Of a stretch of DNA of 64,000 nucleotides, positions 1 to 11,487 are shown one piece after another. The stretch's first letter is position 1, and every line of letters starts with the position of its first letter. Source of the stretch: Hymenolepis diminuta (lineage: Eukaryota; Platyhelminthes; Cestoda; Cyclophyllidea; Hymenolepididae); the NCBI GenBank assembly GCA_900708905.1, contig CAADRB010000034.1:967379-1031378 (forward strand). The letters are read 5' to 3'. The notes beneath the pieces are model-generated. The model ran no database searches. It saw nothing but the letters and a program-made list of their open reading frames with translations, and was not told the origin of the DNA. The position numbers and the translations under genes are program-made.

Positions 1-312
1 TTTAACCTTTCCTGACCCAAGCACTCCATAGACAAACATCGTGTGTCCTCAGCTCGCCTATTTCTCATCGATCGGAAAAGGTAAGCATACCTCGGACGAT
101 AGTAGCAGACACCGCGTGGTCGGCCCTGCTATTAGCCAGTCTTGTCTACACTGGCCCTTCCTTTTCCTATAATCGTCCCGACCAATTAAAGCACGCATAC
201 GATTATATCCTTATGCGTGTCCTCACCCAAAGTGTCGATTATAAATAGCCTCTATCAGACACACACACACCAAGGGACCCTACCTCGTCCAACGCCTCTT
301 TCCATAGCTACA
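1..312 (+). mobile_element. LTR fragment of a Ty3/gypsy-like retrotransposon, cut by the window edge
   Basis: About 240 bases here align, with scattered differences, to the reverse complement of 27950-28200, so this is an interspersed repeat present twice in opposite orientation. It carries a TATA box (TATAAATAG near 241) and ends in ACA just before a primer-binding-site-like sequence, as an LTR should. By comparison with the other copy, only about the first 8 bases of the LTR lie outside the window. The part between the TATA box and the LTR end is about 75 bases here against about 180 in the other copy, so the two differ by a roughly 100-base indel. A short (AC)n run lies near 260-270. No gag or pol coding follows. 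Assignment to Ty3/gypsy is inferred from the primer site; the repeat relation is seen directly. Confidence 0.65.
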
Positions 313-315
313 AAC

Positions 316-333
316 TGGTGACTCGACTACTAC
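316..333 (+). other. Probable primer binding site (tRNA-Trp type), degenerate
   Basis: The bases TGGTGACTCGACTA start three bases after the LTR end. The 3' end of animal tRNA-Trp gives a primer site beginning TGGTGACCCCGACGTGA, which this resembles with a few changes. Trp priming is known in CsRn1-type Ty3/gypsy elements. The second LTR copy has TGGTGACCC at the equivalent place, which supports the reading. Confidence 0.5.
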
Positions 334-2336
334 AAGGTAAATGAAAAGTCGCATCAATTTAGTAACTTAGTGAACAACAAATGTACCCACAATCATAGAG
401 CATTACCACCAGTATCCAATCCATCACATCTCTGTAATTGTATTAAACACAAAAATTGATTTTTAAAATAAAAGGCCTCCATTTTGGGCCTTGTTTTTGA
501 TTTGATTTTGATTTTAGAGTTTATATTATGAAATTTATTGACAAATTTTTGATGAACTTGAGCACAGAAAAATACAATGCAGATGTATTTTTTCAAATTT
601 TTACAGTGTAAAAATATGTGCTTGAAACTTATAAAAATTAGTGTATTTGTATGCACGATATGTTAAAAATACCAACTTTATAAAAATTTATCCAGAATTT
701 TAACTAAAAGTATAATAATAACAGTAATATTATTATTGATACTCGCAATGGTTGAAAGAACCTTCATCCGAATATCCATTCACAGTTTAAGTACAAGTCA
801 AATCATTAATCAAATTCTGAATGTCATGAAGCAAACATAATTTATATATTTTGCCCATTGTTTTTTTTCTTTTTACCGTGTCGCAACTCTTCCAATTTTG
901 GCGACAGCAAAAGTTAACAAGACTAGAAAGTGTCACAAAATTTTTGAAAAGAGATTAATAGAGATATCTTAAAATGAGTTTCTAAGGCATACATTGCGAT
1001 TGTTCATAATCAAAGTTTGAACAAACTTTCTTACCTCCATTAATTAAAGACTTTTACATTCTTCTCAGATAAATTAAATTGATATTAACTTCAAATGTAA
1101 AATTTAATAAATATTTTTGTCTGTTATTCTCTTGGTCAAGGAAAAGAAGTTTTAAAAAAATAAAATATTCAATCACCTCATTATTTAAAGTAGTTTGTTA
1201 GTGTGGTTAGTTATTCCAATCGACCGACTTGTACCTATGAGTTCATTTGTCACGATATCTAACCAGCGAACTCAAACAAAAAACGATGTTGCGATAAAAA
1301 GGGAAATAAAAAAAAAATTGCCGGGCACTTTATTTCATATTACCTTATTTTATAAAAATAGGGCAAGATAAAAAGAACGGGGATAGCAGGAAAGCCACTC
1401 CGAGTCATAAAATGATAATTAATGCTTACCATGAAAAAACGAACTTTAAATGAAAAATTTTTGTTTAAACTTAGCCTACGCCTCAAATGTCAGTCCCTTT
1501 AATTAATATATGCATCTTTTTTTTATTCTGGATGCCTTATCCAAAATAGGAAAACCAAGAATAAAGCAATTTTAAAGAGAATCCTATTGAAGAACCCTAA
1601 CATTCTATGCTTATATACTGGGCAATTTGTAAATTAGAAAAGTTTAGGAAAACCATTGAATAATTTTAAAAACAAGTGTTTATATTTTAATCTAGTTAAA
1701 AGTTCCAATGACGTTTGGAAAATACATGTTTCCAACTACCAATTCGCTTACAGATTAACAAAAACCAGATCGTCAACTGTTTCGTAGGATATTGCTAAGA
1801 AATTTTACACAGACTTAGAAGAGTAATAAAACATTTACAGAGATAAGTTAACTTCTTCATAATAAAAGCAAATTATATTTCTACTTTTAATATATATGAT
1901 TTGTCCACAATTTGGGTAATTTTCCCTCTTTTGATGCTATTTGCAGGTTATAATAGTATTTGCTCTTAACTAAGCAATAGATTCTTGGCGAAATGAATGT
2001 AAAACAAAAGTAAATCACCTGTCAAACTAAATGTTTTGTCTTATATACTACTTAAAACGCGTATATATTTTTACTGACCACTTATAATAAAACAATTTAA
2101 TTACTCTATTATGCACTTGAATTATCTGTCGACTCAGAAAAAGTTCTTTAAGAGTCATGTGCTTGTTGCTTCAATTTCGCTTTTTTTATTATACCATCCA
2201 GTAGAAACCCATTTTTACTCCCCCATGTTACATCTTTTTTTGAAATTTCATCTTTTAAAATAAGAGTCAGGAATCTTCAGAGTTTCCAGTGAGCAAGAAC
2301 TGAGCACTTAAATATAATAATTATCTTGAAGAAATG
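334..2336. other. AT-rich sequence with no recognised feature
   Basis: Expected downstream gag/pol coding for the LTR at the window start is absent. Open frames are short and AT-driven, including an 87-codon frame on the - strand at 393-656. I see no splice-bounded exon, RNA gene or repeat that I can name. Confidence 0.6.
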
Positions 2337-2337
2337 T

Positions 2338-2400
2338 AGTCCGAATGGCTTAGTGGTGAACATTAACGTTTGCCGCATCGGAGGACAGTTTGACGCCTAG
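2338..2400 (+). repeat. tRNA-like SINE head or tRNA pseudogene
   Basis: A perfect Pol III A-box consensus, TGGCTTAGTGG, lies at 2346-2356. A B-box-like AGTTTGACGCC (one change from the GTTCRANNCC core) lies at 2387-2397, about 41 bases later, a normal tRNA spacing. Acceptor and anticodon stems do not pair well, so this is not a working tRNA gene. It is most likely the tRNA-derived 5' part of a decayed SINE. The fragment at 38211-38260 preserves the complementary half (anticodon region and T arm). Confidence 0.4.
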
Positions 2401-3606
2401 CAAATGCACCCGTAGACAAATTAAATTCTGTTGAGACTTATTGCTCACACTTCCTTTTAGCAAAGTTCTTCATTGACGGAGCTAAATTAGGTGTATGAAA
2501 ATATTCAGCCCAAGTTTCACAATATTAGAAGCGTTTTCCTTTATCTCAGTTCATCACACAAGTATCTGGGCTCTATGAGGCATCAGATACTTTCAGAGCA
2601 AACAATCTTGAAGAGGAAAGCTAAGAAATCTACTCGAGATTATTCATAGTTTCTAAGCAAATGGCCAATTGAGCAAATAATTAATGCACAAAGATCTGTC
2701 ACCGATTTATATGAGACGGTATCTTGAGAATTTTACGTTCAATACACTAACATAAAAGCCATGATTTAGTTGTCGTATCCGTGACTGCCAGTTTTATTAT
2801 CATCGGTGCAAACTCACCTAATAAGCAGCACGGTTACTTGATCGTTATTAGGCGGGGTTTGGATTTTGAAATAGGTGATTTAGGAGGGCTAGAAATATAA
2901 AGTAATAGTTGATGTGGGAATAATTTGAGTTCAATTAACTTTTTAAAATTCAATTTAAATTTGCGCAATATCAATCTGTTTGGCTGTTATCATCTGTGGC
3001 TCCTTCACTAGTTCCAGAGGCCTATTCCAGCTGGGAATAATAGAAAGAAGATAGGCTAAAAATTAAACGAGGTTTCCAGTCATTCTGTGTTCATTTAACT
3101 TAATGTGGTGTATATATTCTTAAAAAATTACTTGAACGTCTGGGAATGAATTTCAGTAAATTTGAACCAAGCGGTGGTGATAGGTAGTTTGCTGTACAAT
3201 TCTGCACTGTTAAGCGCAGAATAATACTGAGGGTCTAAGTAATCAAGCTTAATAACAATTACTTGCCCAAGATGCACAGATAATGATTCGTACCGTTATA
3301 ACGAGCGGTTTTAGGGTTGAACAATAACAACAGTAACAGTTTTAAGTGAGTTTCTAAAGCTCACTTATTAAACTGACAAAGATTACATAAAGCTATATTC
3401 AATTTTTTACGTGTTGTACGCTTTATATGCAGCTCTACTGATTCATTTTCTTTATCCTTACACTTATCCTCCCCATTCATATTTTTCTTGTCACTGGTAA
3501 CCATTATAACTCCGCAAACACCATATTTAAATATTTTTCAATGCTCATTTAAATGGAGGGACAGCATCTTAGATTACTTTGGCATAAAACTCGTTTTCCA
3601 TCAAAA
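2401..3606. other. AT-rich sequence with no recognised feature
   Basis: No convincing coding, splice or repeat signal was found between the tRNA-like fragment and the first copy of the dispersed repeat. An 84-codon open frame at 3488-3742 overlaps the repeat and is read as part of it. Confidence 0.55.
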
Positions 3607-3676
3607 TCAACCAGCGTGGTTGGCCATTTCTCTTATTGGATGTGCACCCTTGGATACAGTTTTAGTAAATGCTGGC
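3607..3676 (+). repeat. Unnamed dispersed repeat, copy 1
   Basis: The core runs GTGGTTGGCCATTTC, a short variable stretch, then GGATGTGCACCC and a GGATACAG tail. It matches copies at 27175-27232 (+), 36043-36178 (-) and 55041-55202 (-) in the same order. In this copy, the 36 kb copy and the 55 kb copy the same frame stays open and reads like W-L-A-I, then G-C-A-P, then D-x-D-L-V. That could mean an old coding segment or could be chance. No terminal repeats or tRNA-like boxes were seen. The family is not one I recognise. Confidence 0.45.
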
Positions 3677-4230
3677 ATAGCAACTAGTAAATTTTTTCCT
3701 CAAAAAAAAGTTAAAAATGGAAAAACTTTGTTTGAAATATGACACCGCCGTATGAAGTTAATAAGGGTGATCTTAGGGTTCATTATCACAAACCGTGCGG
3801 TTTACGCTAAAAAGATTTGCTTTTGGCAAAACTGTTTCCCGATAAATGTGACCTGGTATAATTTTCTCAAGTCTAACCGTTCCGTTATTGTTCAGCAACT
3901 AATAATACTACTGAGGGGTAACTGGACAGATTTAAGATGGAAAAATAATCAATTATAATGTTTTTCGGCAAAACTAATAACTTGAAAACAATAATTAAAC
4001 TTATAACAATAAATTTCAGTCAATCTCCTTATATGGGCATTTCTCCAGCAGACATGAATGATAAAACCAGGCAAAAACAATTATGAATATAGATGGAAAT
4101 TAAAAGTTCCCATTTCAAGGGAATTCAAACAAAATAGCAACATGAAATTCTATCTATTGTACGTCAAAACAGAGTAAATTTTCTGCTCTCTTACCGGATT
4201 ACTGTTTTACAGTCAAAATGATCGACGCGA
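3677..4230. other. No recognised feature
   Basis: AT-rich sequence between the dispersed repeat and the first RT-derived fragment. A 68-codon frame at 3752-3958 has no support beyond being open. Confidence 0.5.
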
Positions 4231-4515
4231 ACTTCAAGCGTGCCCATTTCCAGATGCTTTAAACTGCTTTGAAGACATGGGTTGCTGTGAAACACCGCAT
4301 ATCAGAATATCATCCACGATAGTGAAATTGAATTAAGTATTAGCCTCTTCAAAGGAGTTTTGAGAAAAGGGCAAAAAATAAGAATATACATTCATTTGAG
4401 CTAAGTTGTGAAGTATGATCCCTTAATCAAAGGACCACATCTCTCGGTACCTTCACGAGACACTATCTTTATAACTGTTTACTGCCTTCATCGAATAGTA
4501 TTAGGAAAGTCATGT
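4230..4515 (-). pseudogene. Decayed reverse-transcriptase fragment (Ty3/gypsy type), copy 1
   Basis: Read on the - strand, the bases around 4300-4320 give the residues IVDDILICG, the catalytic YxDD-type box of retroelement reverse transcriptase (the two Asp codons are complementary to 4309-4314). The rest aligns with 7315-7580, 9860-10090 and 37450-37680, including a shared end near TCGAATAGTAT. The frame breaks on both sides of the box, so no protein can be made. The fragment covers only the palm region; protease, RNase H and integrase are not seen nearby. Confidence 0.55.
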
Positions 4516-7100
4516 CATGAAGAAAAAATCATTTTATTACATGGAGATCACTCTAGATAATTCAAAGGAATATAATAATTGGTCGACGTGAATTAAATTA
4601 TATGCTACTGTACCTTCATTGACATCTATATTTCATAGAACCAGTATGATGGACTGGTAGAAATAGGAACTCTCATAAATACAGTTATGGTCAGCGATTG
4701 TCATCTTTCCCATTTCCTGCCCTTATTAATTCAGTGTGTTCCCTTTTATTTAATGTAGCGTAATCAGCCTCAACCATCTAGAATGACATGCTTTTACAGC
4801 AATATCTGATTAGCGCTTACTACTGCTAACGGGATTTCAACAGTATTAAGCTGCTAGCTGTAAAATTGGGATGGTTAAACTACCCCCACCTCGTCTCTTT
4901 ATTGTTAGTCCCTATATTTCGAAAGTGGGTCTGTCTTACTAGGTTGACTGAGAAGGGAGCTGTATTTTGTGGTCTCTTTAAGTGACAACTCATAAACAAG
5001 AGGAGGTGGTTTCTACGACCACTATGCGTCCTAAATAGGATACAAATATTTCATCAATTCGAAAGACCGGGGCAATCGTAGCAAGGGACGCTTCATTTTC
5101 TTCAACATTCAGATTAAAACACATTTAATGGCTACAGTAAGCACACTTGCCATGCTAACATCCCTTATTGTATTTTAAAACATTAAACTCATTTAAGATT
5201 CTCCTTCTTTACCACTATTTCTAGTTCACTTGATAAATATTACACTTTTGAACTTACACAGAGCATTAAAAATTCATTTCAAAATTAAATTCAAAACATA
5301 ATAGGGTAAATAATCGAATAAAATAGTTTTGCCAGGAAAAAATTGACATTTGCAAAATAAAAAAATGAGTAGAATATAGAAGTACAAATACTTGATTTTG
5401 GGATTGATTTGCTGGACATTTATACATATTATTAATGCTATTACTGAATTCCATCCCATAATACATTTTAAATAGTTGTTTTAGGTTTGAATATGTTTTA
5501 CATTTAACTACACACAATAATTTTCCAATATTAGTCAAAGTATAATCGACAGTCAAAAATGTTGCAATTATTAAATACCTATTAAAGTTTTTGAATAAAA
5601 ACTCTTCTATAATTATCAAATGAAACAGATAAACAATTTATTTAATGATTTAAATAAAGATATATTGTCGTTGTTAGCGGTGATAACGCAAAACCTTCAC
5701 AAATTGCGATATTGAAACAGTAATTAAACTTACGAAATAGCAAAATAGCTCACTAAATGGTGAAATGGCAGACCTTTCGAAATGATTTACAATAATAAAG
5801 TCAGGATGTTATGAGTTCTTACCAGACTGGAACTATGGAATCAGTTCTTTAATGGAGCATAATTCAGGCTGAAATGTCTAAATTTTCAGACGTTTCATTT
5901 TTATGGATTGTACCGATATTCAAAGCTTTATCACCAGTGGTTGTTCAAACCAATTGTTTTCACTCTCGTCTCCCTACAGCCATGAGTTTGAAAATAAGAC
6001 CAAGAAATATATATTAGCGTAGCAGAGCTCATTGAATTTTACTGTTGGAAAACTATATGTCAAAAATCCATAATGTTAGGATTTTTTCTTAAGAATGCTT
6101 CATTATTACCTCTCATTTGCTTTTCATTACATTAACTTATTTGAAATTCCTATCCAACAAGGTTCCCTCATTTTCATAATCTGAGTCAGAATCTTTACGT
6201 TTTCTTTAAAAGTATCAAATTTTATCGGTTATAAATCAAGTTGGTAAAGTTTACCAGATCGGTTTTAGTGACTTTTAAAAATTTTAAAAGAGATTTCCTA
6301 TTTTCGGATCAGAGCAGAGAAACTTTTTTGTCTTTTAATCTCCTAACTTTTTATAAATATATACTTCTGAAGTCTTTTCTATCCGAGATTACTTCTTCCA
6401 AACGCTTTCCTTTCGTCTAATCATAAGATGAAAAAAGAAAAAGTTTTGTTAGCTTCTGCCTAATTTGTAATAAATATGCAGAATTTTAAGATGAAATAAA
6501 TAAATTGAGCAAAATGAAATGCAGAAAATTAAAAAAGTAGAATTTATAACAGATTGTGCCTTGCGCTAATATAAATTCATAAAATAGGTCGCACTTATTG
6601 GATCTTATTCTAAATCAATTTAGTCCAATTTAATGAAATTTAAAAATTTGAATGAAGCGGTTACTCATTTTTGATGAAAGTATTTGTATAAAAGTTGGCA
6701 TGGAAAAGTTAAATTTTCTGACTCTCAAATGTTAAACGCTCGCAGTAGAGCAACACTAATCATTAAAATGCTTCTTGATTCTGCCCAACCTTTAGAAGAT
6801 AAGAACATGTTCGCAACATTATTGCTAAACAGCAAGGATAAATTCCGGCATCACTTATAATGGCAGGTATATAAATCCATAGAAGAAATGAAAATTCTTT
6901 CCCTTTTTATACTGTATTGTGAATGAATGACATCTCTATACTGATTTTAACATGATTCAGTAAATGTGCTCATTTTAGGCTGAAATGCTTCATAAAGAAA
7001 AGGTCATTTTCATTTCTTTAGTCTGCGAAGAATTTCAAAATAAGACTCACTTAACTGAAATAATTGCATTCAGTTTTGTTTGAGAATATTCTAAGCCAAC
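4516..7100. other. AT-rich sequence with no recognised gene
   Basis: The segment 4860-5090 is somewhat less AT-rich than its surroundings but has no long frame. A 117-codon frame lies on the - strand at 5266-5619. It is very rich in Phe, Ile, Leu, Asn and Lys, has no splice or start context and matches no family I know, so it is treated as chance. Confidence 0.5.
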
Positions 7101-7199
7101 AAAGTGAATTCAAACATGCATTTCGAGTCACTAATTTCCACGAGGAAGCTTATTCTATTTAATGTCTGCCACAACTCTATCAAGAAGTCAAGAAAATCT

Positions 7200-7585
7200 T
7201 TAGTTTGTCCAATTCGTCAATTTTGTACTCGAAAATTGCAAAAGCTTCTAAAGGATCTTTTAGAAAGCCGTAAAGTGTACTTGCACACATTCTTCTAAGC
7301 TGGGTAGGACAATGTTAAGAATACCGAATCCCTTGCCTTAAAACGCTGCACATCAGAATATCATCAACAATATTGACATCAAATTCAACGCAAGTGACTC
7401 AGAAGAATATTTTTAGATAGCAGAAAAAGATAGCAGCACCTGTTCTTCTGGGCTTAGCACTGAATCTTGTGACTCACAGACCATATATCTTTTTCCATTT
7501 CCAAAAATATCTTTATAGCTATGGTGTTGTTTGTCCGAATAGTATAACATGTATTTTTTGTTAATAAACGGCCATATTGTCAATA
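7200..7585 (-). pseudogene. Decayed reverse-transcriptase fragment (Ty3/gypsy type), copy 2
   Basis: This is the most readable of the four related fragments. On the - strand, the complement of 7440-7454 gives SPEEQ, matching the APEEFQ motif in the reverse transcriptases of one group of Ty3/gypsy elements. About 25 codons further on, the complement of 7350-7375 gives NIVDDILMC, the catalytic box with both Asp codons intact (7360-7365). The spacing between the two motifs is as expected for the palm domain. Stops and frame changes lie between and after them, so it is a dead remnant. The weakly conserved part downstream on the - strand (7200-7320) may be the start of the connection region. Confidence 0.6.
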
Positions 7586-9690
7586 CTAAGTAACTTTATT
7601 CCATGATCGTGAAAAAAAGCGGACTAAAACGGGCATAATTCTCAAATTTTCCCGTTTGAAAATCTGCACACATTGAAGAAACTACAAAGTTTAACTAAAT
7701 TATTTTACTTTTAAAGTCAAGAAATACAACAATTAGTTGTCGTTCTCAGGAAATATGCTTTCATTTAAAATAAGCATGAATTCAGTGCTTAGCTCCTTCT
7801 TAATTCATTTGTTTCTTAAAATTCATTTGCATTCAGTCATTAAATAAGTTAAGTCTCTTTTTTACTGTTGCAACTATGTAGGACTGCGTTGTAGGACCAC
7901 AAATCTTCTTTTGAAATAAGGTAAATTACAATGATTATAGACTTGCAATTAGACACTCCGCATTCAGACAAGACAAAATTGCGGCGCGCTTCGTCTTCGC
8001 GCATCGTCATAAATGTCAGCCACGTCGAGACTTAAAGCAAACTTTACTTTAAATAACGTAGAATAAAAAATGGTTGATTGGTCAAAAAGACTGTGAGAAC
8101 CCGTGATTCTCTCTTAGATTAAACTGAAGGGACAGACATCGAAATCCCTCTGTCCGCTAGTTTGTTGACATTCGATATCGTATGATCTGTGGAATTTCGC
8201 TTAATGCAAATGACAAGTCCGCAATATTTTCACAAATATTATAAAATAAGTTGTAAATTATCCGTAGTAATGCGAAATTTTTGCAAGTTTAAATTTTGGA
8301 CAAAATAACAGGATTTTTCAGTAAGGGACGACATGGACGTTAAATTAGGATAAAAACTGAAATTATTTCCTTATTTGTAATATGCTAGCTAAGGGTTCCA
8401 CATTTTCTCGAGGGATATTATTTACTTTGTGATATTCAAACGTTACAAAGCTCAATTTTCAAATTTATATTTCTGGATTTATATGTGTACATACGCTCAC
8501 AATATCCAGAACTTATTCTCCAATTGTTTTAATGGAGTTGTTATCCATGCCACTGGATTTAGAGAATAGGATCAAGCAAAATTCCAAATAATAGAATCCT
8601 TCAAAACTAAGATGTTTTTAGCTTCCTGCTAAATATTTCGTGCTTCTTGTTCTGATGACTCGCGGTTTATAATGTAGGATTTTTTCCTGTATTCCGAGTG
8701 AATGTATACTCGTGACGATCACAGCTTATACAATAGTCGATTAATTTAGATGGTATTTTGATATATTTACTTTTCTAATAATCAAGATACAAGCAGATAT
8801 GGCAGGAATAATAGTTCTCACTTGAGTTTATTCAAGGTAAAATATTACAAAATATATACTTACCCCTAATAGGCAATCATAGTTAATTAAACAAATTGAT
8901 AAAAGTTTAACTTACACTATATAATTAAAGCTGGACAGTAAACTACCAAACATTTGGATACTAAATGCATTATTTGGCTTTAATTTTGCGGTATATTTGG
9001 ATATTCCTCACGAATGTATATTCAGGGACTAAAAATACCATTACATTATATGCACTTACTTTTCTTTGTCTTTATTGTCTTTATTTAACAGGTTCAAAAA
9101 ATGGAAGAAGTGGAAGTGGTCGTTTGGAAAATAAACGACACATTAATTAAACATTAAAACAACTCACACCAATTTTAATGCTATTAACATCAATTGATTA
9201 AAGGGATTATCTGCCGTAGCATTGTGGCAGATAGAGTTGCAGCATTCAAGATAAACAAAAACCAAATTTCTTCACTTCCTCCGTTATTTAGGCTTGACCA
9301 GTGCAGTTTGCACCTCTGAGATTGAGGGTTAGTAAAAAAAAATACATAAAAGATTCGACCACCTATTTCCTGATAAGTCATCCTGAACTACTGTGAGTAG
9401 GCAGTCCTCTTAATCTACTGCTGACCTATCAAAATTGAGAATATGACAAGTTTAGTCAGTTCTTAAAATCATTAGTTCGGCTACGGATCACCGGCGATCG
9501 AATATAATGTAACTTCATGGGTTTAGGTGGTAACCTTGAAATACTCACATCACAGGATTTTGATAACGAAAGAATTTAGTAAACAGCTTTTAGATAATGA
9601 AAATGGGTCATACATGCATCTTTAAAAAAGGGTGATAGACTCAATAGAATCAAGCCTGCAGATAAGATGGATATGCATAAAATCTTAACA
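7586..9690. other. AT-rich sequence; small CpG-rich inverted repeat only
   Basis: Bases 7984-8002 contain GCGCG and CGCGC arms around a 9-base spacer, an isolated CpG-rich spot in AT-rich DNA. A 7-base inverted repeat (GGACAGA/TCTGTCC) lies near 8130-8155. Neither is linked to a gene. No coding exon was recognised. Confidence 0.5.
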
Positions 9691-9699
9691 TTTTCCAAA

Positions 9700-10095
9700 T
9701 ATATACGTTTTCAATCATTCGACAGCCATGGAAACCCCTTGCGGAAAGGAAACCAAAGCCTTGCACTATTTTCAAGGCAATCGTTCCTTAGCTGCGACAC
9801 TTAAGAACTTTTATTTCCCAATTTTTGATTGTTTTAAGATTAATAAAATTGGGGTGATTAAACGCCACTTATGAGAATTTCATTCTTAATGTTGACATCG
9901 AGTTCACTACGACCCACCTCAAAAGATCGCATGGTGAAGCAGCAGCCCATGTTTGACTGAGAAGTAAAGAAGCAGGGATCAAATCAAACTACTCTTTCCC
10001 AGAACTATTTTCATTCTGCTACAGCTATACATTTTTTACATGTGAACATTTTTCTGACTATCATATTGTTTACTATATTTGTTAATAACAGCCCC
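9700..10095 (-). pseudogene. Decayed reverse-transcriptase fragment, copy 3
   Basis: This aligns with the copies at 4.3 and 7.4 kb from the catalytic-box region (9870-9905) to the shared distal end (TTTGTTAATAA near 10078-10087). On the - strand the catalytic box reads NEIL where the other copies have DDIL, so both Asp codons are lost. Together with frame breaks this makes it a dead copy. It has the same orientation as the other three. Confidence 0.5.
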
Positions 10096-11336
10096 GGATA
10101 CTAAAAGTCGCTCTATCTATAACATTTAATCTTTAGCCATGGCAAAATCAGCGTATTAAGGGGTATCAATCACTAAATTTTAGTCTCTTATAATTGAAAG
10201 TATTTAAAAAAGATTTTTTGATTCACCTAAATGCCGCAATTTTAGCAGTCACTCATTTTAAAGTACTCATATCTTACACCTGGTGAATCGTCATTTTAGA
10301 TAAATAATGTTAAATAAAAATGCTTTAAAATTTTGACAAAATAAAGTTTTAATCCATGGGCGTGACTTTGATGACACTGAATTTAATTTGAATTCCTCTG
10401 GGCATTGCGATCCTTAATAATGACGTGCATGACATTCTTAAGAGAATTTTATTTAGAATAACAATATTTCGATATAGAATACTTTTCATTGATGTATGTA
10501 ATTAGCCCAATTTAAATTTAGTAATACAATTTCATAGAATTGAGATTACGAGAGCTCGACATGGAAAACGGCAGATTTTCCTAATCAGAACATCGATGAT
10601 TGAGTAGAGATTAAATTTTATTAATAAAAGAGTAGTGCAAATGCAACCAAGAGAGGAGAATTTTTGCGTTGCCAAAAGTGTAATTTCACGAAATCATTTC
10701 AAATTTCAAAGGCTGCTTAATGAAATGAAAAGAAAGCGTTTCCATAAATTTAACCTTCAGAAGTAAATCAAAGATGGAAATGGATGTCAAAATGCATAAA
10801 AGTAATTATGAAATCTCCCATAGCGCACTCTTCAGTGCACTAAAGCTTGAAAACTATGTATTCTATTGCCCAATCCATATTCTTGATACAATATCTACAT
10901 AACTTGACCTATTGATAAAACAGTAGGAGAGGGAGATAGAACAAAGCAAAGTAGAGATAAACTTTTAACCAATGCACATGTGGCTTGGCAAGCAAGTGGA
11001 ATATTGCAATGATGTGCTCAATTTACGCAAACATTTAATCCGCATTCAAAAATGATTTCATTTGAATTAAAAAAATGATAAGAGGTTTGCACAGTGTAAC
11101 CCAGGAGGATAAACTATTTAAACAATTATTAAAATAGAATCATAAAGTGGGACATTAAACTGGAAGATTAATTACCTACAAGCTTTCATGCAATATCTAA
11201 GCATTTTTTTGAAATCCTTTTTCCATAAAGTGGTAAACATAAGATATTAGAGCCCATTGTTATGGATGTTTGTTAGTCTAACGAACAACCAAGTGCATGT
11301 CCTCAAACACAGTGATACGCCAGCAACCCAATCAGC
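10096..11336. other. No recognised feature
   Basis: AT-rich sequence with scattered poly-A and poly-T runs. No open frame above background and no repeat that I could match elsewhere in the window. Confidence 0.5.
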
Positions 11337-11337
11337 G

Positions 11338-11397
11338 TCGGCACGGTGGCACATATAGCATTATATAGAGAGTGAACCGGTGAGGAAGCCAATCATG
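11338..11397 (+). promoter_or_regulatory. Promoter-like CCAAT/TATA block of unknown target
   Basis: A CCAAT box at 11338-11342, a TATATAG element at 11362-11368 and a second CCAAT at 11389-11393 lie in a locally less AT-rich stretch. An ATG at 11395 opens a 30-codon hydrophobic frame ending at 11487. Because the ATG is only about 30 bases past the TATA element, a start site there would leave almost no leader, so the small frame is doubtful. Individual motifs of this length arise by chance in AT-rich DNA; only their order and spacing give mild support. Confidence 0.2.
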
Positions 11398-11487
11398 GGT
11401 GAGAATATTTTTACTCTACTCTTTGAGCTTCTTGGTCCTTATTTCCATCTTTTGTACATCTTAAATGCATTGCAGTCATTCATGTAG

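Noticed and set aside
5266..5619. 117-codon open frame on the - strand
   Set aside because: Composition is what AT-rich DNA gives by chance (Phe, Ile, Leu, Asn, Lys), with no domain, splice borders or context.
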